From Actinobacteria bacterium OV320 (GTDB lineage Bacteria > Actinomycetota > Actinomycetes > Streptomycetales > Streptomycetaceae): 64,000 nucleotides of DNA. Positions within the stretch are counted from its first letter, which is position 1. Every line of letters begins with the position of its first letter. Under the pieces are notes generated by a model. That model was not told the origin of the DNA and made no database searches. It saw nothing but the letters and a program-made list of their open reading frames with translations. The position numbers and the translations under genes are program-made. Shown piece by piece: positions 40,244-49,158 of the stretch. Where the stretch lies: NCBI GenBank assembly GCA_001298545.1, contig LJCX01000025.1, forward strand, positions 310,001-374,000. The letters run 5' to 3'.

Positions 40244-40654
40244 TCAGCCTGCGGAGCAGAGGCCGCCGTCCGGGCAGAACATCACCCAGGTGAAGTTGTA
40301 GCCGGTCCGGATGGTGACGGGGTTCGGTGTGGGGCCGTCGTTGAGGTACGAACCCGAGTCGGGGGTGGCGGTGAAGGTGACCGTCGTGCCGACCTCGAAG
40401 CTCGCGGTGCAGGTGCCGGTCGGGTAGGGCTGCGGTTCGGGATCGGCCTCGTACGGATCCCACGCCGCCTGGTGGCAGTTGATGCCTGCCGGCTGGCTGG
40501 TGATGGTGCCGCCGCCCCAGCCGTCGCTGACCCACGCGGACAGTTGAGCGGTGGACCGGGCCTGAACCGGTGCGACGGAGGCGATCGCGGCGGCCGTGGC
40601 GAGTGCGGTGACGATGCCCGTCGCGCGCCAGGCGCCCTTTCTGGTCTTCGTCAT
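40244..40654 (-). CDS. Small secreted protein, unknown
   Basis: 136 residues. Signal peptide about 1-32 (GIVTALATAAAIASVAPVQA). The mature domain reads LSAWVSDGWGGGTITSQPAG, CHQAAWDPYEADPEPQPYPTG, TCTASFEVGTTVTFTATPDS and GYNFTWVMFCPDGGLCSAG, with four Cys likely forming two disulfides and an immunoglobulin- or PKD-like look. GAGGGAG precedes the ATG. It is not homologous by eye to the gene at 39550, but is similar in size, export and orientation. Function unknown. Confidence 0.75.
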   Translation of the reverse strand: MTKTRKGAWRATGIVTALATAAAIASVAPVQARSTAQLSAWVSDGWGGGTITSQPAGINCHQAAWDPYEADPEPQPYPTGTCTASFEVGTTVTFTATPDSGSYLNDGPTPNPVTIRTGYNFTWVMFCPDGGLCSAG

Positions 40655-41051
40655 GGAAGGCTCCCTCGGATCGAACCATGCCGACCCCCTACTACCAGCC
40701 TATTCGCCCCCTCGGGTGCGTGCGACGGGAGCGGCCGGGCGGCCGTGCCGCCACCCCGCGGCGGCCTACCGTGGTGACCTCGCACGTCCCGGCAGTACCG
40801 GGATCCGCTCGATCGCCGCGTGCACCCGTCCCGGACGTCCCGAGCCTCCCGAAGGTGCCGCGCCGCGGCGCACTCGCGGCGTCCGGTCGCCTCCCCCACC
40901 GCGTCACACACGCGGCCACCGGGGCAACACACCTTTCCGTTCCCCCGATTTAACCTACGACCCCTTAACAAGCCCCTCTCTACGCGCGTAACTTGAGCCG
41001 ACTCCCCCACACCGCCATCGGCCGTACACGACGTACGAGGAGACCTCCAGC
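40655..41051. promoter_or_regulatory. 397-base divergent intergenic region
   Basis: Contains the promoters of the small secreted protein and the ExeM-like nuclease. A locally AT-rich stretch (about 40940-40995) with GATTTAACC and CTTAACAAG is the likely nuclease promoter zone. No gene or clear operator could be supported. Confidence 0.4.
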
Positions 41052-43496
41052 GTGTCCAGACCCGTAGGAAACAGACCCCGCCGTGCCGCCTACGCGCTCA
41101 TATCCGTGGGTGTGGCGAGCGCGTTCGCCATCACCTCGCTGCCCGCCGCCTACGCGACGCCGTCCGCCACCGCGGTGATCTCCGAGGTGTACGGCGGTGG
41201 CGGCAACTCGGGGGCCACCCTGACCCGGGACTTCGTCGAGCTGGGCAACGCGGGGTCGGCGGCCTATGACCTGGCCGGGTACAGCGTGCAGTACCTGCCG
41301 GGCGCGCCGTCGGCGTCCTCGCTGTGGCAGGTGACCGCGCTGAACGGGTCCGTCGCCCCCGGCGGGCGCTTCCTCGTCGCCGAGGCCGCCGGGACCGGGG
41401 GGAGCACCGCGCTGCCCACCGCCGACGCCACCGGGTCCGTCGCCATGAGCGCCACCAGCGGCACCGTCGCGCTCGTCTCCGGCACCACCGCCCTGACGTG
41501 CAAGACGGCCGCCGACTGCGCCGCCGACGGCCGGATCGTCGACCTGGTCGGCTACGGCAGCGCCCTCGTACGGGAGGGCGGCGGGCCGGCCACCGGGGCC
41601 TCGAACACCGCCGCGGTCGCGCGGGGCGCCGCCCTGGGCGACACCGACGACAACGCCGCCGATCTTTCGGCCGGAACCCCCTCACCCGTCAACTCCGCCG
41701 GACAGACGCCCGGTTCGGGGGACGGCGGCGGGGACGGCGGGGACGGCGGCGGCGATCCGACCACGCCCGGCACCGTCCGCGTCCACGACATCCAGGGCAC
41801 CGCCCGGCTCTCCCCGCTCGCCGGGCAGACCGTCACCCGGGTGCCGGGCATCGTCACCGGGGTGCGGACCACCGGGTCCAAGGGGTACTGGATCCAGGAT
41901 CCGGCCGCGGACGCCGACTCCCGCACCAGCGAGGGCGTGTTCGTGTACACCGGGTCCGCCACGCCCACCGTCGGCGTCGGCGACTCCGTGCTGGTCGGCG
42001 GCAAGGTCAGCGAGTACTACCCGAGCAGCACCAGCCAGTCGGTCACCGAGCTCACCGCTCCGACCGCGACCGTGCTGTCCAGCGGCAACGCGCTGCCCGC
42101 CGCCGTCACCGTGGACGCCACCAGCGTCCCCGCCGCGTACATCCCCACCGCCGGGGGCGGCAGCGTCGAGTCGCTCGCCCTCGAACCGGGCGTGTACGCG
42201 CAGGACTTCTACGAGTCGGCGGAGGGGATGCGGGTCGCGTTCTCCGACGCCCGTGTCGTCGGCGCGAGCGACGCGTACGGCGAGCTGTGGGTGACCGTCA
42301 AGCCGGACGAGAACGCCACGACCCGCGGCGGGACGCTCTACTCCTCCTACGACCAGCCGAACACCGGACGGCTGGAGGTCATGTCGCTCGACACCACCAC
42401 CTCCTTCCCCTCGGCGGACGTCGGTGACGCACTGTCCGGCACCACCACCGGACCGCTCGACTACTCCACCTACGGCGGCTACAACGTCCAGGCCACGCAG
42501 CTCGGCACGCTGGTCGACAACGGGCTGAAGCCGGAGGTGACCCGTCGGCAGAAGGGCGACGAGCTCGCGGTCGCCACGTACAACGTGGAGAACCTGGACG
42601 CGCTGGACACCCAGGAGAAGATCGACCGGCTCGCGCACGGTGTCGCGGTCAACCTCAACTCCCCCGACGTCGTCGCCCTGGAGGAGATCCAGGACGACAA
42701 CGGCGCCACCAACGACGGCACCGTCACCTCCGAGGCCACCCTGAAGCGGTTCACCGACGCCATCCGCGCCGCCGGCGGCCCCCGCTACCAGTGGCGCTAC
42801 ATCGCCCCCACCGACAACCAGGACGGCGGCGAGCCCGGCGGCAACATCCGTCAGGTCTTCCTCTTCAACCCCAAGCGGGTCTCCTTCACCGACCGGGCCG
42901 GCGGTGACGCCGTCACGGCCACCAGCGTCGTGAAGACCAGGAAGGGCGCGAGGCTCACCGCCTCCCCCGGGCGCATCGACCCGGCCTCCGACGCCTGGGA
43001 CAACAGCCGCAAGCCGCTGGTCGGCGAGTTCGTCTTCCAGGGTGAGACGGTCTTCGTGATCGCCAACCACTTCACCTCCAAGGGCGGCGACCAGCCGCTG
43101 CACGGCCGCTACCAGCCGCCGTCGCGCAGCTCCGAGACCCAGCGCCAGGCGCAGGCGGCCGAGGTGAACACCTTCGTCAAGTCCCTGCTCGCGGCGGACC
43201 GGAACGCCAAGACCGTGGTGCTCGGCGACCTCAACGACTACGAGTTCTCCCAGACCGTCACCACGCTCACCGACGGCAAGGTGCTCAAGCCGCTGATCAC
43301 CACCCTGCCGGCCGCCGAGCGGTACACCTACGTCTACGACGGCAACTCGCAGACCCTGGACCACATCCTCACGAGCCCGGCCGTCACGCACTACGACTAC
43401 GACGTGGTGCACATCAACGCCGAGTTCGCCGACCAGGCCAGCGATCACGACCCGCAGGTCGTACGGATCGACGTCAGCCGGTGCCGCAAGGGCTGA
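41052..43496 (+). CDS. Secreted ExeM/NucH-family nuclease with lamin-tail domain
   Basis: 814 residues from GTG. Order: signal peptide (about 1-36), lamin-tail domain (AVISEVYGGGGNSGATLTRD, FVELGN), Gly/Asp-rich linker (about 217-237), OB-fold domain (TVRVHDIQGTARLSPLAGQ), then an endonuclease/exonuclease/phosphatase domain from about 500 with VATYNVENLD, PDVVALEEIQD, VIANHFTSKG, VVLGDLNDYE, QTLDHILTS and SDHDPQVV, all catalytic segments present. It should degrade extracellular DNA for nutrients or during lysis. No partner genes. Confidence 0.95.
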   Translation: MSRPVGNRPRRAAYALISVGVASAFAITSLPAAYATPSATAVISEVYGGGGNSGATLTRDFVELGNAGSAAYDLAGYSVQYLPGAPSASSLWQVTALNGSVAPGGRFLVAEAAGTGGSTALPTADATGSVAMSATSGTVALVSGTTALTCKTAADCAADGRIVDLVGYGSALVREGGGPATGASNTAAVARGAALGDTDDNAADLSAGTPSPVNSAGQTPGSGDGGGDGGDGGGDPTTPGTVRVHDIQGTARLSPLAGQTVTRVPGIVTGVRTTGSKGYWIQDPAADADSRTSEGVFVYTGSATPTVGVGDSVLVGGKVSEYYPSSTSQSVTELTAPTATVLSSGNALPAAVTVDATSVPAAYIPTAGGGSVESLALEPGVYAQDFYESAEGMRVAFSDARVVGASDAYGELWVTVKPDENATTRGGTLYSSYDQPNTGRLEVMSLDTTTSFPSADVGDALSGTTTGPLDYSTYGGYNVQATQLGTLVDNGLKPEVTRRQKGDELAVATYNVENLDALDTQEKIDRLAHGVAVNLNSPDVVALEEIQDDNGATNDGTVTSEATLKRFTDAIRAAGGPRYQWRYIAPTDNQDGGEPGGNIRQVFLFNPKRVSFTDRAGGDAVTATSVVKTRKGARLTASPGRIDPASDAWDNSRKPLVGEFVFQGETVFVIANHFTSKGGDQPLHGRYQPPSRSSETQRQAQAAEVNTFVKSLLAADRNAKTVVLGDLNDYEFSQTVTTLTDGKVLKPLITTLPAAERYTYVYDGNSQTLDHILTSPAVTHYDYDVVHINAEFADQASDHDPQVVRIDVSRCRKG

Positions 43497-43531
43497 CCGC
43501 GCGGAGCAGGAGAGCCGGTGCGGGCGCGGGG

Positions 43532-44752
43532 CTACGCGTACAGGCCCCCGCCCGCCTCGTCCTCGAAGACGCCCGGCCAGTACCGCCGGCCGTCGTCCGT
43601 GGGGACGGCCGGCACCGGGGTCGGGTCGCAGGCGACGGGGTCGACCGCGGCCAGGGTGCGGGACATCGTCTCGGCGAGCTGGTCGTAGGCATCGGTCAGC
43701 CGGTGCACCGCGTCCAGGGCCCGCTCACGGCGTATCAGCCAGAGGGTGAACGCCAGCGTCGAGATGTCGGCGTTGAGCGGGCGCAGGCCGAGGTCCGGCT
43801 CGCTCCAGCTCAGCACCGCGCCCGTGGCGCCGTCGACGACCAGGCTGGTGTCCTCGAGGAGATGGCCCAGGCGGATCAGCCGGTCGGCGTTCGCGGGCAG
43901 CAGCTCCTCGGTGAGGACACCGCCGCGGTCGTCCGCGTAGTACTCGGCGAGGGTCTGCAGCGGCATGTCCGTCTCCAGCGAGAACCAGACGACCTGCTCC
44001 GGCAGGCCCACCTCGCGCAGGAAGCGGCGGGTCGGGGCGTGCGTCAGCGCCCTCGGGCAGTCGACGTCCTCGAAGCGGACGACCTCGCCGGAGCCGAACT
44101 CCTCGTCCAGGAGCCGGACCGGCAGATCCAGGGCCAGGCCGGACGCCGTGCCCGGGCCCGCCACCAGGGCCAGCGGGCGGATCACCGCGGCCAGCTTCCA
44201 GAAGGGGCCGGACACGCCGCCCGTGTCCTTCGCGCCCTCCTCGAAGACGGCCAGCAGCTGCCGTGACGCCTGCGCCACCGCCTTCGGCCCGAGCCGGCTC
44301 GCGTAGCAGGCGAACTGACCGCGCAGGGCCGCCAGTTCGTCCACCGCCGTCGCGAAGCGCACCAGCTTCTCCAGGGAGGGCGCGAGCGGGCGCAGGTCCA
44401 TCAGGTCGGGGCGGTCGTGCAGGAAGTACGTCGTGGAGATCTCGCCCGTCATCCCGTCGAGCAGGACGGACTCCGTCTCCCGGCCGTCGGCGCCCAGGAG
44501 TCCGCCTATCACCAGCCGGTCGCGCAGCTCCGCCGCCAGGCGGCCGTCGGGGTCGCCCGTGGAGTCCCCGACCGTGCGCAGGCCGTCCGTGCGCAGCGCC
44601 TCGAACGTCAGCAGGCCGGCGTCGCCCGGCCTCGCGGGCAGACCGGGGCCGGTGAGCCAGCGGCGCGTCGGCGCGTGCGTGACGTACGGGTACAGCTCGT
44701 CCTCGGTGAAGATGATCGTCGTCGTGGCGGTGGTGGTCCTGGTCGTGCCCAT
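43532..44752 (-). CDS. Duplicated SUKH-4-type protein (possible polymorphic-toxin immunity)
   Basis: 406 residues from ATG 44752. Two homologous halves: FTEDELYPYVTHAPTRRWLT and FEDVDCPRALTHAPTRRFLR, each followed by a SUKH-like alpha/beta segment (VLLDGMTGEISTTYF and LVVDGATGAVLSWSE), then a conserved helical tail (STLAFTLWLIRRERALDAVH). SUKH-4 proteins in actinobacteria are known as immunity-like proteins for deaminase toxins. No toxin gene is adjacent. The frame upstream of 44752 is not supported. Confidence 0.75.
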   Translation of the reverse strand: MGTTRTTTATTTIIFTEDELYPYVTHAPTRRWLTGPGLPARPGDAGLLTFEALRTDGLRTVGDSTGDPDGRLAAELRDRLVIGGLLGADGRETESVLLDGMTGEISTTYFLHDRPDLMDLRPLAPSLEKLVRFATAVDELAALRGQFACYASRLGPKAVAQASRQLLAVFEEGAKDTGGVSGPFWKLAAVIRPLALVAGPGTASGLALDLPVRLLDEEFGSGEVVRFEDVDCPRALTHAPTRRFLREVGLPEQVVWFSLETDMPLQTLAEYYADDRGGVLTEELLPANADRLIRLGHLLEDTSLVVDGATGAVLSWSEPDLGLRPLNADISTLAFTLWLIRRERALDAVHRLTDAYDQLAETMSRTLAAVDPVACDPTPVPAVPTDDGRRYWPGVFEDEAGGGLYA

Positions 44753-44933
44753 CGGGTCCCCCGTGCGGAAAGTTGCGTGCGCCGTCCCACTGCTCCGCAG
44801 CCTATGCGGCACCACTGACAACGGCTCTGACCAGCGACAGCGCCCTGCACCCTGACAAGCACCCAGCACACCGGTCCCGCACTGACAGACGTCGGAGGAG
44901 CCCCGCGAGTTCCCTTCCCGACCCGATCGCCCC

Positions 44934-45062
44934 TCAGGTGAGGTACACGCCGCCCAGCACCACGACCACCGCCGCCACCACGAACAGCGCGATCCAGCCC
45001 AGCAGTTTGCCCACGCTCGGCGGGGGTTCGTACTGCCGGGAACCCGGCTCCGGCTCGCTCAC
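44934..45062 (-). CDS. 42-residue membrane peptide coupled to molybdenum hydroxylase
   Basis: GTG 45062 overlaps the molybdopterin-subunit stop as GTGA. An acidic/Pro-rich N-terminus (VSEPEPGSRQYEPPPSVGKL) leads into one transmembrane helix (LGWIALFVVAAVVVVLGGVY). It is too short for routine annotation, but the four-base overlap and typical codon use argue that it is translated as the last gene of the operon. It may anchor or assist the enzyme at the membrane; this is inference. Confidence 0.65.
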   Translation of the reverse strand: MSEPEPGSRQYEPPPSVGKLLGWIALFVVAAVVVVLGGVYLT

Positions 45063-47368
45063 CGGTCCGTCACGACCGCCGCCTGGGGCCTTATCGGCAG
45101 CCGGTTCACCGGGCGGCCCGTCGCGGCCCGTACGGCGGAGGCGATGGCGGCGGGCGAGGTGACCACCGGGACCGCGCTGGCGGCCTTCGCCCCGAACGGG
45201 GCGACCACATCGCGTTCCTCGACCAGCTTGACGATCCGGATGTCCGGGGCGTCCAGGGCCGTGGGCAGCGCGTAGCCGGTCAGGTCGGGGTGGCGGATCA
45301 GACCCCTCGGCGTGCGGAGGTTCTCGGTGAGCGCGATGCCGACGCCCTGCGTCACACCGGCCTCGATGCGCGCGGTGAGCTGCGCCGGGTTGAGGATCCG
45401 GCCGACGTCCTGGGCGACCGCCAGTTCGACGACCCGGACCGAGCCGAGCTCGATGTCGACGTCCACGACCGCGCGGATCGCGCAGAAGGCGAGGCCGACG
45501 AAGGCGTCGCCCTGGCCGGCCGCGTCCAGCGGCTCGGTCGGGTGCGGGCGGCACTGTGCCGTCGCCCACAGCTCCTTGCCGAGCATCTCCTCCGCGACGG
45601 TCGTCGACAGGACGCCGTCGTACGAGGTGATCTTGCCGTCCGTGATCTGGAGCAGCTCCGTGGACATGCCGAACTTGTGTGCCAGGGGCTGGAGCAGCTG
45701 CGTGCGGACCATCTTCGCCGCGCGCTCCACCGCACCGCCCGAGACCCACGTGTGGCGGCCCCGGCAGCCGGGTCCCGCGGGCGGCTGGTCGGTGTCGACG
45801 GGGGCCACGTGCACCTCGTCGACGCCGAGCGTCTCCTGGACGATCTGGCGGGCCAGCGTCGTGAAGCCCTGGCCCGTCTCCACCGCCGCGCACAGGACCG
45901 TCGCGACACCGTCCTGGACCTTCACGGTCGCTGTCGAGACCTCGTCGGCGCCCTCCGCGCCCAGCATGTGCACCATTCCGAGGCCGTAGCCGACGCCGCG
46001 GCGCACCGCGCCCGGTTCGCCCGCGCCCTCGGGGCCGCCGGGCAGCAGCCAGTCCTCCTCGGGCGTGTCCTTCGGGAGGGCCGGGAGGGGGAACTCCTGG
46101 ACGGCCTGGAGGAGTTCGGCCACGGGGGCCGGGCAGGTCACCGTCTGGCCGGTCGGCAGGACGTCACCGGTCGCCATGGCGTTGCGCAGCCGCAGCTCCG
46201 CCGGGTCGACGCCGAGCTTCTTCGCCAGCTTGTCCATCTGCGCCTCGTAGGCGGCGCAGACCTGCATCGCGCCCTCGCCGCGCACATGGCCCGACGGCGG
46301 GTTGTTCGTGCGGACCGCCCAGCCCTCGATGAAGGCGTTCGGGACGACGTAGGGACCGCAGGCGAAGGAGACGGCGGCGGCCAGGGCCTCGGCGGAGGTG
46401 TCGGCGTACGCGCCCGCGTCCAGCAGGATCTGCGCCTCGACCTTCACCAGCCGGCCGTCGGCGTCGGCGTGGTGGCGGTAGCGCAGCAGCGTCGGATGTC
46501 TGTGGGCATGGCCGAGGAAGGACTCCTCGCGCGTGGCCGTGAGTTTCACCGGGCAGCCGGTCTTCAGCGCGAGCAGCCCGAGCGGGAGCTGGAAGCCCTG
46601 GTCCTCGCGGTCGGCGGTGGCGCCGGGCACCCCGGTGACGACGATCTTCACGCGCTCGGGTTCGAGGCCGTAGCAGGCGGCGGCGGTGTCCCGGTCGGTG
46701 TGCGGGTCGGTGGAGGCGAGGTAGAGCTCCACACCGCCGTCGGGACGGGGCACGGCGAGGCCGGCCTCGGCGCCGATCGGGGCGGGGTCGGCGCGGCCGA
46801 TGCGGTACTGGCCCTCGACGACGACCTCGCCGGCCGCGGACGGGTCGCCGTGGTGCAGCGGGATGTGCCGGATCAGGTTGCCGTCGGGGTGCAGCGCCTC
46901 CGCCTCGAAGGCCTGCTCGGGGTCGATCACCGGATCGAGCACCTCGTACTCGACGATGACGGCCGCGGCGGCCATCCGCGCGGTGTCCGGGTGGTCGGCG
47001 GCGACGGCCGCGATGGGCTCGCCGTGGTGGCGTACGACCTCGGAGGCGAACACCGGGCGGTCGGCCTTGCCCCGGCCGTGCAGGGCGCGGCCGGGGACGT
47101 CCTCGTGGGTGACGACGGCCCGGACGCCGGGCATCTCACGCGCGTGTGACGTGTCGATGGACACGATGCGCGCGTGCGGGTGCGGCGAGCGCAGCACGGC
47201 CGCCCACAGCAGACCCTCGGCCCACAGGTCGGCCGCGTACGGGAAGGTGCCCTCCGTCTTGGCGCGCGCGTCGGCGGGCTGCAAGGAGGCGCCGAGGCCG
47301 TGCGGGATCGGTTCGGAGGCCGGGGCGGGATCCACGGGCGTCGTCGCGGTGACTGTCTCGTTGCTCAC
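45059..47368 (-). CDS. Molybdenum hydroxylase large subunit (xanthine dehydrogenase family)
   Basis: 769 residues. N-terminal aldehyde oxidase/XDH hammerhead (DARAKTEGTFPYAADLWAEG, SPHPHARIVSID) and the Mo-pterin-binding domain (TDQPPAGPGCRGRHTWVSGG, RGEGAMQVCAAYEA, and QGVGIALTENLRT near the Glu region). The CO-dehydrogenase AYRCSFR motif is absent, so this is an XDH/aldehyde-oxidase-like member with unknown substrate. It is last but one in the operon FAD subunit, FeS subunit, Mo subunit, membrane peptide, all with GTGA or near overlaps. Cytoplasmic. Confidence 0.93.
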   Translation of the reverse strand: MSNETVTATTPVDPAPASEPIPHGLGASLQPADARAKTEGTFPYAADLWAEGLLWAAVLRSPHPHARIVSIDTSHAREMPGVRAVVTHEDVPGRALHGRGKADRPVFASEVVRHHGEPIAAVAADHPDTARMAAAAVIVEYEVLDPVIDPEQAFEAEALHPDGNLIRHIPLHHGDPSAAGEVVVEGQYRIGRADPAPIGAEAGLAVPRPDGGVELYLASTDPHTDRDTAAACYGLEPERVKIVVTGVPGATADREDQGFQLPLGLLALKTGCPVKLTATREESFLGHAHRHPTLLRYRHHADADGRLVKVEAQILLDAGAYADTSAEALAAAVSFACGPYVVPNAFIEGWAVRTNNPPSGHVRGEGAMQVCAAYEAQMDKLAKKLGVDPAELRLRNAMATGDVLPTGQTVTCPAPVAELLQAVQEFPLPALPKDTPEEDWLLPGGPEGAGEPGAVRRGVGYGLGMVHMLGAEGADEVSTATVKVQDGVATVLCAAVETGQGFTTLARQIVQETLGVDEVHVAPVDTDQPPAGPGCRGRHTWVSGGAVERAAKMVRTQLLQPLAHKFGMSTELLQITDGKITSYDGVLSTTVAEEMLGKELWATAQCRPHPTEPLDAAGQGDAFVGLAFCAIRAVVDVDIELGSVRVVELAVAQDVGRILNPAQLTARIEAGVTQGVGIALTENLRTPRGLIRHPDLTGYALPTALDAPDIRIVKLVEERDVVAPFGAKAASAVPVVTSPAAIASAVRAATGRPVNRLPIRPQAAVVTDR

Positions 47369-49158
47369 GCCTGGCCTCCGTCCTGGCCCTGTCCGTATGC
47401 CGGGTCATGCGGGTGGGGCTGTGCAGGGTTCTCGAACGCCGACGGGTGGACGCCTCCGGCGCCCGGCCCCGCCTGGTGCGGAATACGTGCCTCGTCGCCG
47501 TCCGTCTCGGCGTCGGCGGCGGCGACCGCCTCGCGTTCGGCGACGACGTCCTGGACGGCCCGCAGGACGCCCCGGTAGCTGGAGCAGCGGCACAGGTTGC
47601 CGCACAGGGCCTGGCGGGCCTCCAGTTCGGTGGGGGCCGGGTTGCCCTCCAGGAGGTCGTGCACGGTCATCGCCATGCCGGGCACGCAGAAGCCGCACTG
47701 CACGGCCCCGCACTTGGCGAGCGCCCGCTGCACGTCCGAGGGCTGTCCGTCGACGGCCAGGCCCTCGACGGTGCGGATCTCGCTGCCGGCGGTGGTGACG
47801 GCCGGGACCAGGCAGGAGGCGACGAGCCGTCCGTCGACCTGGACGTTGCAGGCCCCGCACTCGCCCTGCGAGCAGCCGTCCTTGGCGCCCGCGAGGCCGA
47901 GCCGCTCGCGCAGGACGTAGAGCAGCGACTCGCCGATCCAGGCGTCGGTGACGGGGCGGTCGGAGCCGTTGACGCGCAGCACGTAGCCGGCGAGGGGGTG
48001 TTCCTCGTGGAACGGCGCCGGGGCGTCGTCCGTCTCGTCCGCGGGCCCGTCGGACCCGGCCGGCTCGGTGGCCTCGGTGGACCGCGGGGCGGCGGTGCCG
48101 GGGGCCGCGTCCGCCTCGGGATCGGGCGCGGTGTCCGCGGCGGCGGACCGGTCCTCGGGTTCCTCGGCCGGGCCGCGTGCGGCCCCGTGCGGGGTGCCGG
48201 GTTCGGCGGGCGGCTCCGCGGCGCCGTGCGCGGCCTCAGCGGGCTCGTGGGCGGCCTCGTGAGCGTGCCCGGCGTCCTCGGCCGCTTCGGCGGTCCGCTC
48301 GGCCTCAGCGGCCCGCTGAGCGTCTCGCCCGGCGTCCTCCAGGGCCCTGTTCGGGGCCACCGTGTACGCCTCGGCGGAGATCTCCGGGGCGAACGTCCCG
48401 GTCGGGTGCGTGTGCTGCCCGGTGTGCTCGGCGGTGGGGTGGTGCCGGTCGGGGTCCACGGCCACGCCGTGCTCCGGCGCGTGCCCGAACGCGGACAGGT
48501 CCGTCGCCGGCCGCGCGGCCGTGCCGGCCTCGTCGGGGTGCTGCCCCCACGCCTGGTCCGGCACGCCGTGGTCCGTCGGTCCCGCCGGTTCCGTCGCCCA
48601 GGGCGCGGACGCGCCGCCGGGCAGGGTGGCCGGGGGCGAGCCGCCCCACTGCTCGACCAGCGACGAGGAGGTGAACTCGCCCGACTCGTCGGGCAGGTCG
48701 CCGCCCGCGACGGGGATCGACCACTGGCCCGTCACGTCGTGTCCGGGCGCGGACCGCGGTGCGCCCGACGACCCGGAGGTGTCCTCGAAGGCCCACTGAC
48801 CGGTCGCGCCGGGGTGGTACGTGAACCGGTCGTCGCCCACCGTCTGCGGGGTGTCCTGCGGAGGCGGCCAGTCGGAGCCGCCGGCCGGGGCCGCCCAGGT
48901 TCCGGTGCCGTCCGTGGGGGGCGCCACCGCTATCTGCGGCGGCACGTACCCGTGGCCCGGCGCGGCCAGCGGGCTGTCGCCGCGGGCGGCCAGGAAGGCG
49001 TCGATGCCGCCCTCGGGGAGCTTCACGAAGGCGGTCGCGCCGTCGTCGTAGTCCCCCTGGGGCAGCGGGTCCCAGCGGCCGCCGCCCTGCGGCGCGCCCT
49101 GGCCCTGCCCCTCTTCCTGTCCGTGTCCGTGTCCGGGTCCGTGCTGGTCGTCGCTCAC
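47365..49158 (-). CDS. Molybdenum hydroxylase 2Fe-2S subunit with about 380-residue N-terminal extension
   Basis: 597 residues from GTG 49158 (GGAGGG upstream; overlaps the FAD-subunit stop). The C-terminal about 200 residues are the normal small subunit: plant-type ferredoxin motif GCSQGECGAC with C429, and the second cluster motif QCGFCVPGM...GNLCRC. The N-terminal about 380 residues are disordered, rich in Gly, Pro, Glu, Ala, Asp, His (for example GPGHGHGQEEGQGQG, HPTAEHTGQHTHPTGTF). Usual small subunits are 150-200 residues. Electron carrier between Mo and FAD centres. Confidence 0.9.
   Translation of the reverse strand: MSDDQHGPGHGHGQEEGQGQGAPQGGGRWDPLPQGDYDDGATAFVKLPEGGIDAFLAARGDSPLAAPGHGYVPPQIAVAPPTDGTGTWAAPAGGSDWPPPQDTPQTVGDDRFTYHPGATGQWAFEDTSGSSGAPRSAPGHDVTGQWSIPVAGGDLPDESGEFTSSSLVEQWGGSPPATLPGGASAPWATEPAGPTDHGVPDQAWGQHPDEAGTAARPATDLSAFGHAPEHGVAVDPDRHHPTAEHTGQHTHPTGTFAPEISAEAYTVAPNRALEDAGRDAQRAAEAERTAEAAEDAGHAHEAAHEPAEAAHGAAEPPAEPGTPHGAARGPAEEPEDRSAAADTAPDPEADAAPGTAAPRSTEATEPAGSDGPADETDDAPAPFHEEHPLAGYVLRVNGSDRPVTDAWIGESLLYVLRERLGLAGAKDGCSQGECGACNVQVDGRLVASCLVPAVTTAGSEIRTVEGLAVDGQPSDVQRALAKCGAVQCGFCVPGMAMTVHDLLEGNPAPTELEARQALCGNLCRCSSYRGVLRAVQDVVAEREAVAAADAETDGDEARIPHQAGPGAGGVHPSAFENPAQPHPHDPAYGQGQDGGQA

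Noticed and set aside
40930..41000. PHO-box-like repeats before the ExeM nuclease
   Set aside because: GTTAAGG and GTTAAAT on the minus strand are 15 bases apart, not the 11-base period of PhoP sites.
45290..47149. 619-codon open frame antisense to the molybdopterin subunit
   Set aside because: Shadow of third-position GC; no RBS, no domain.
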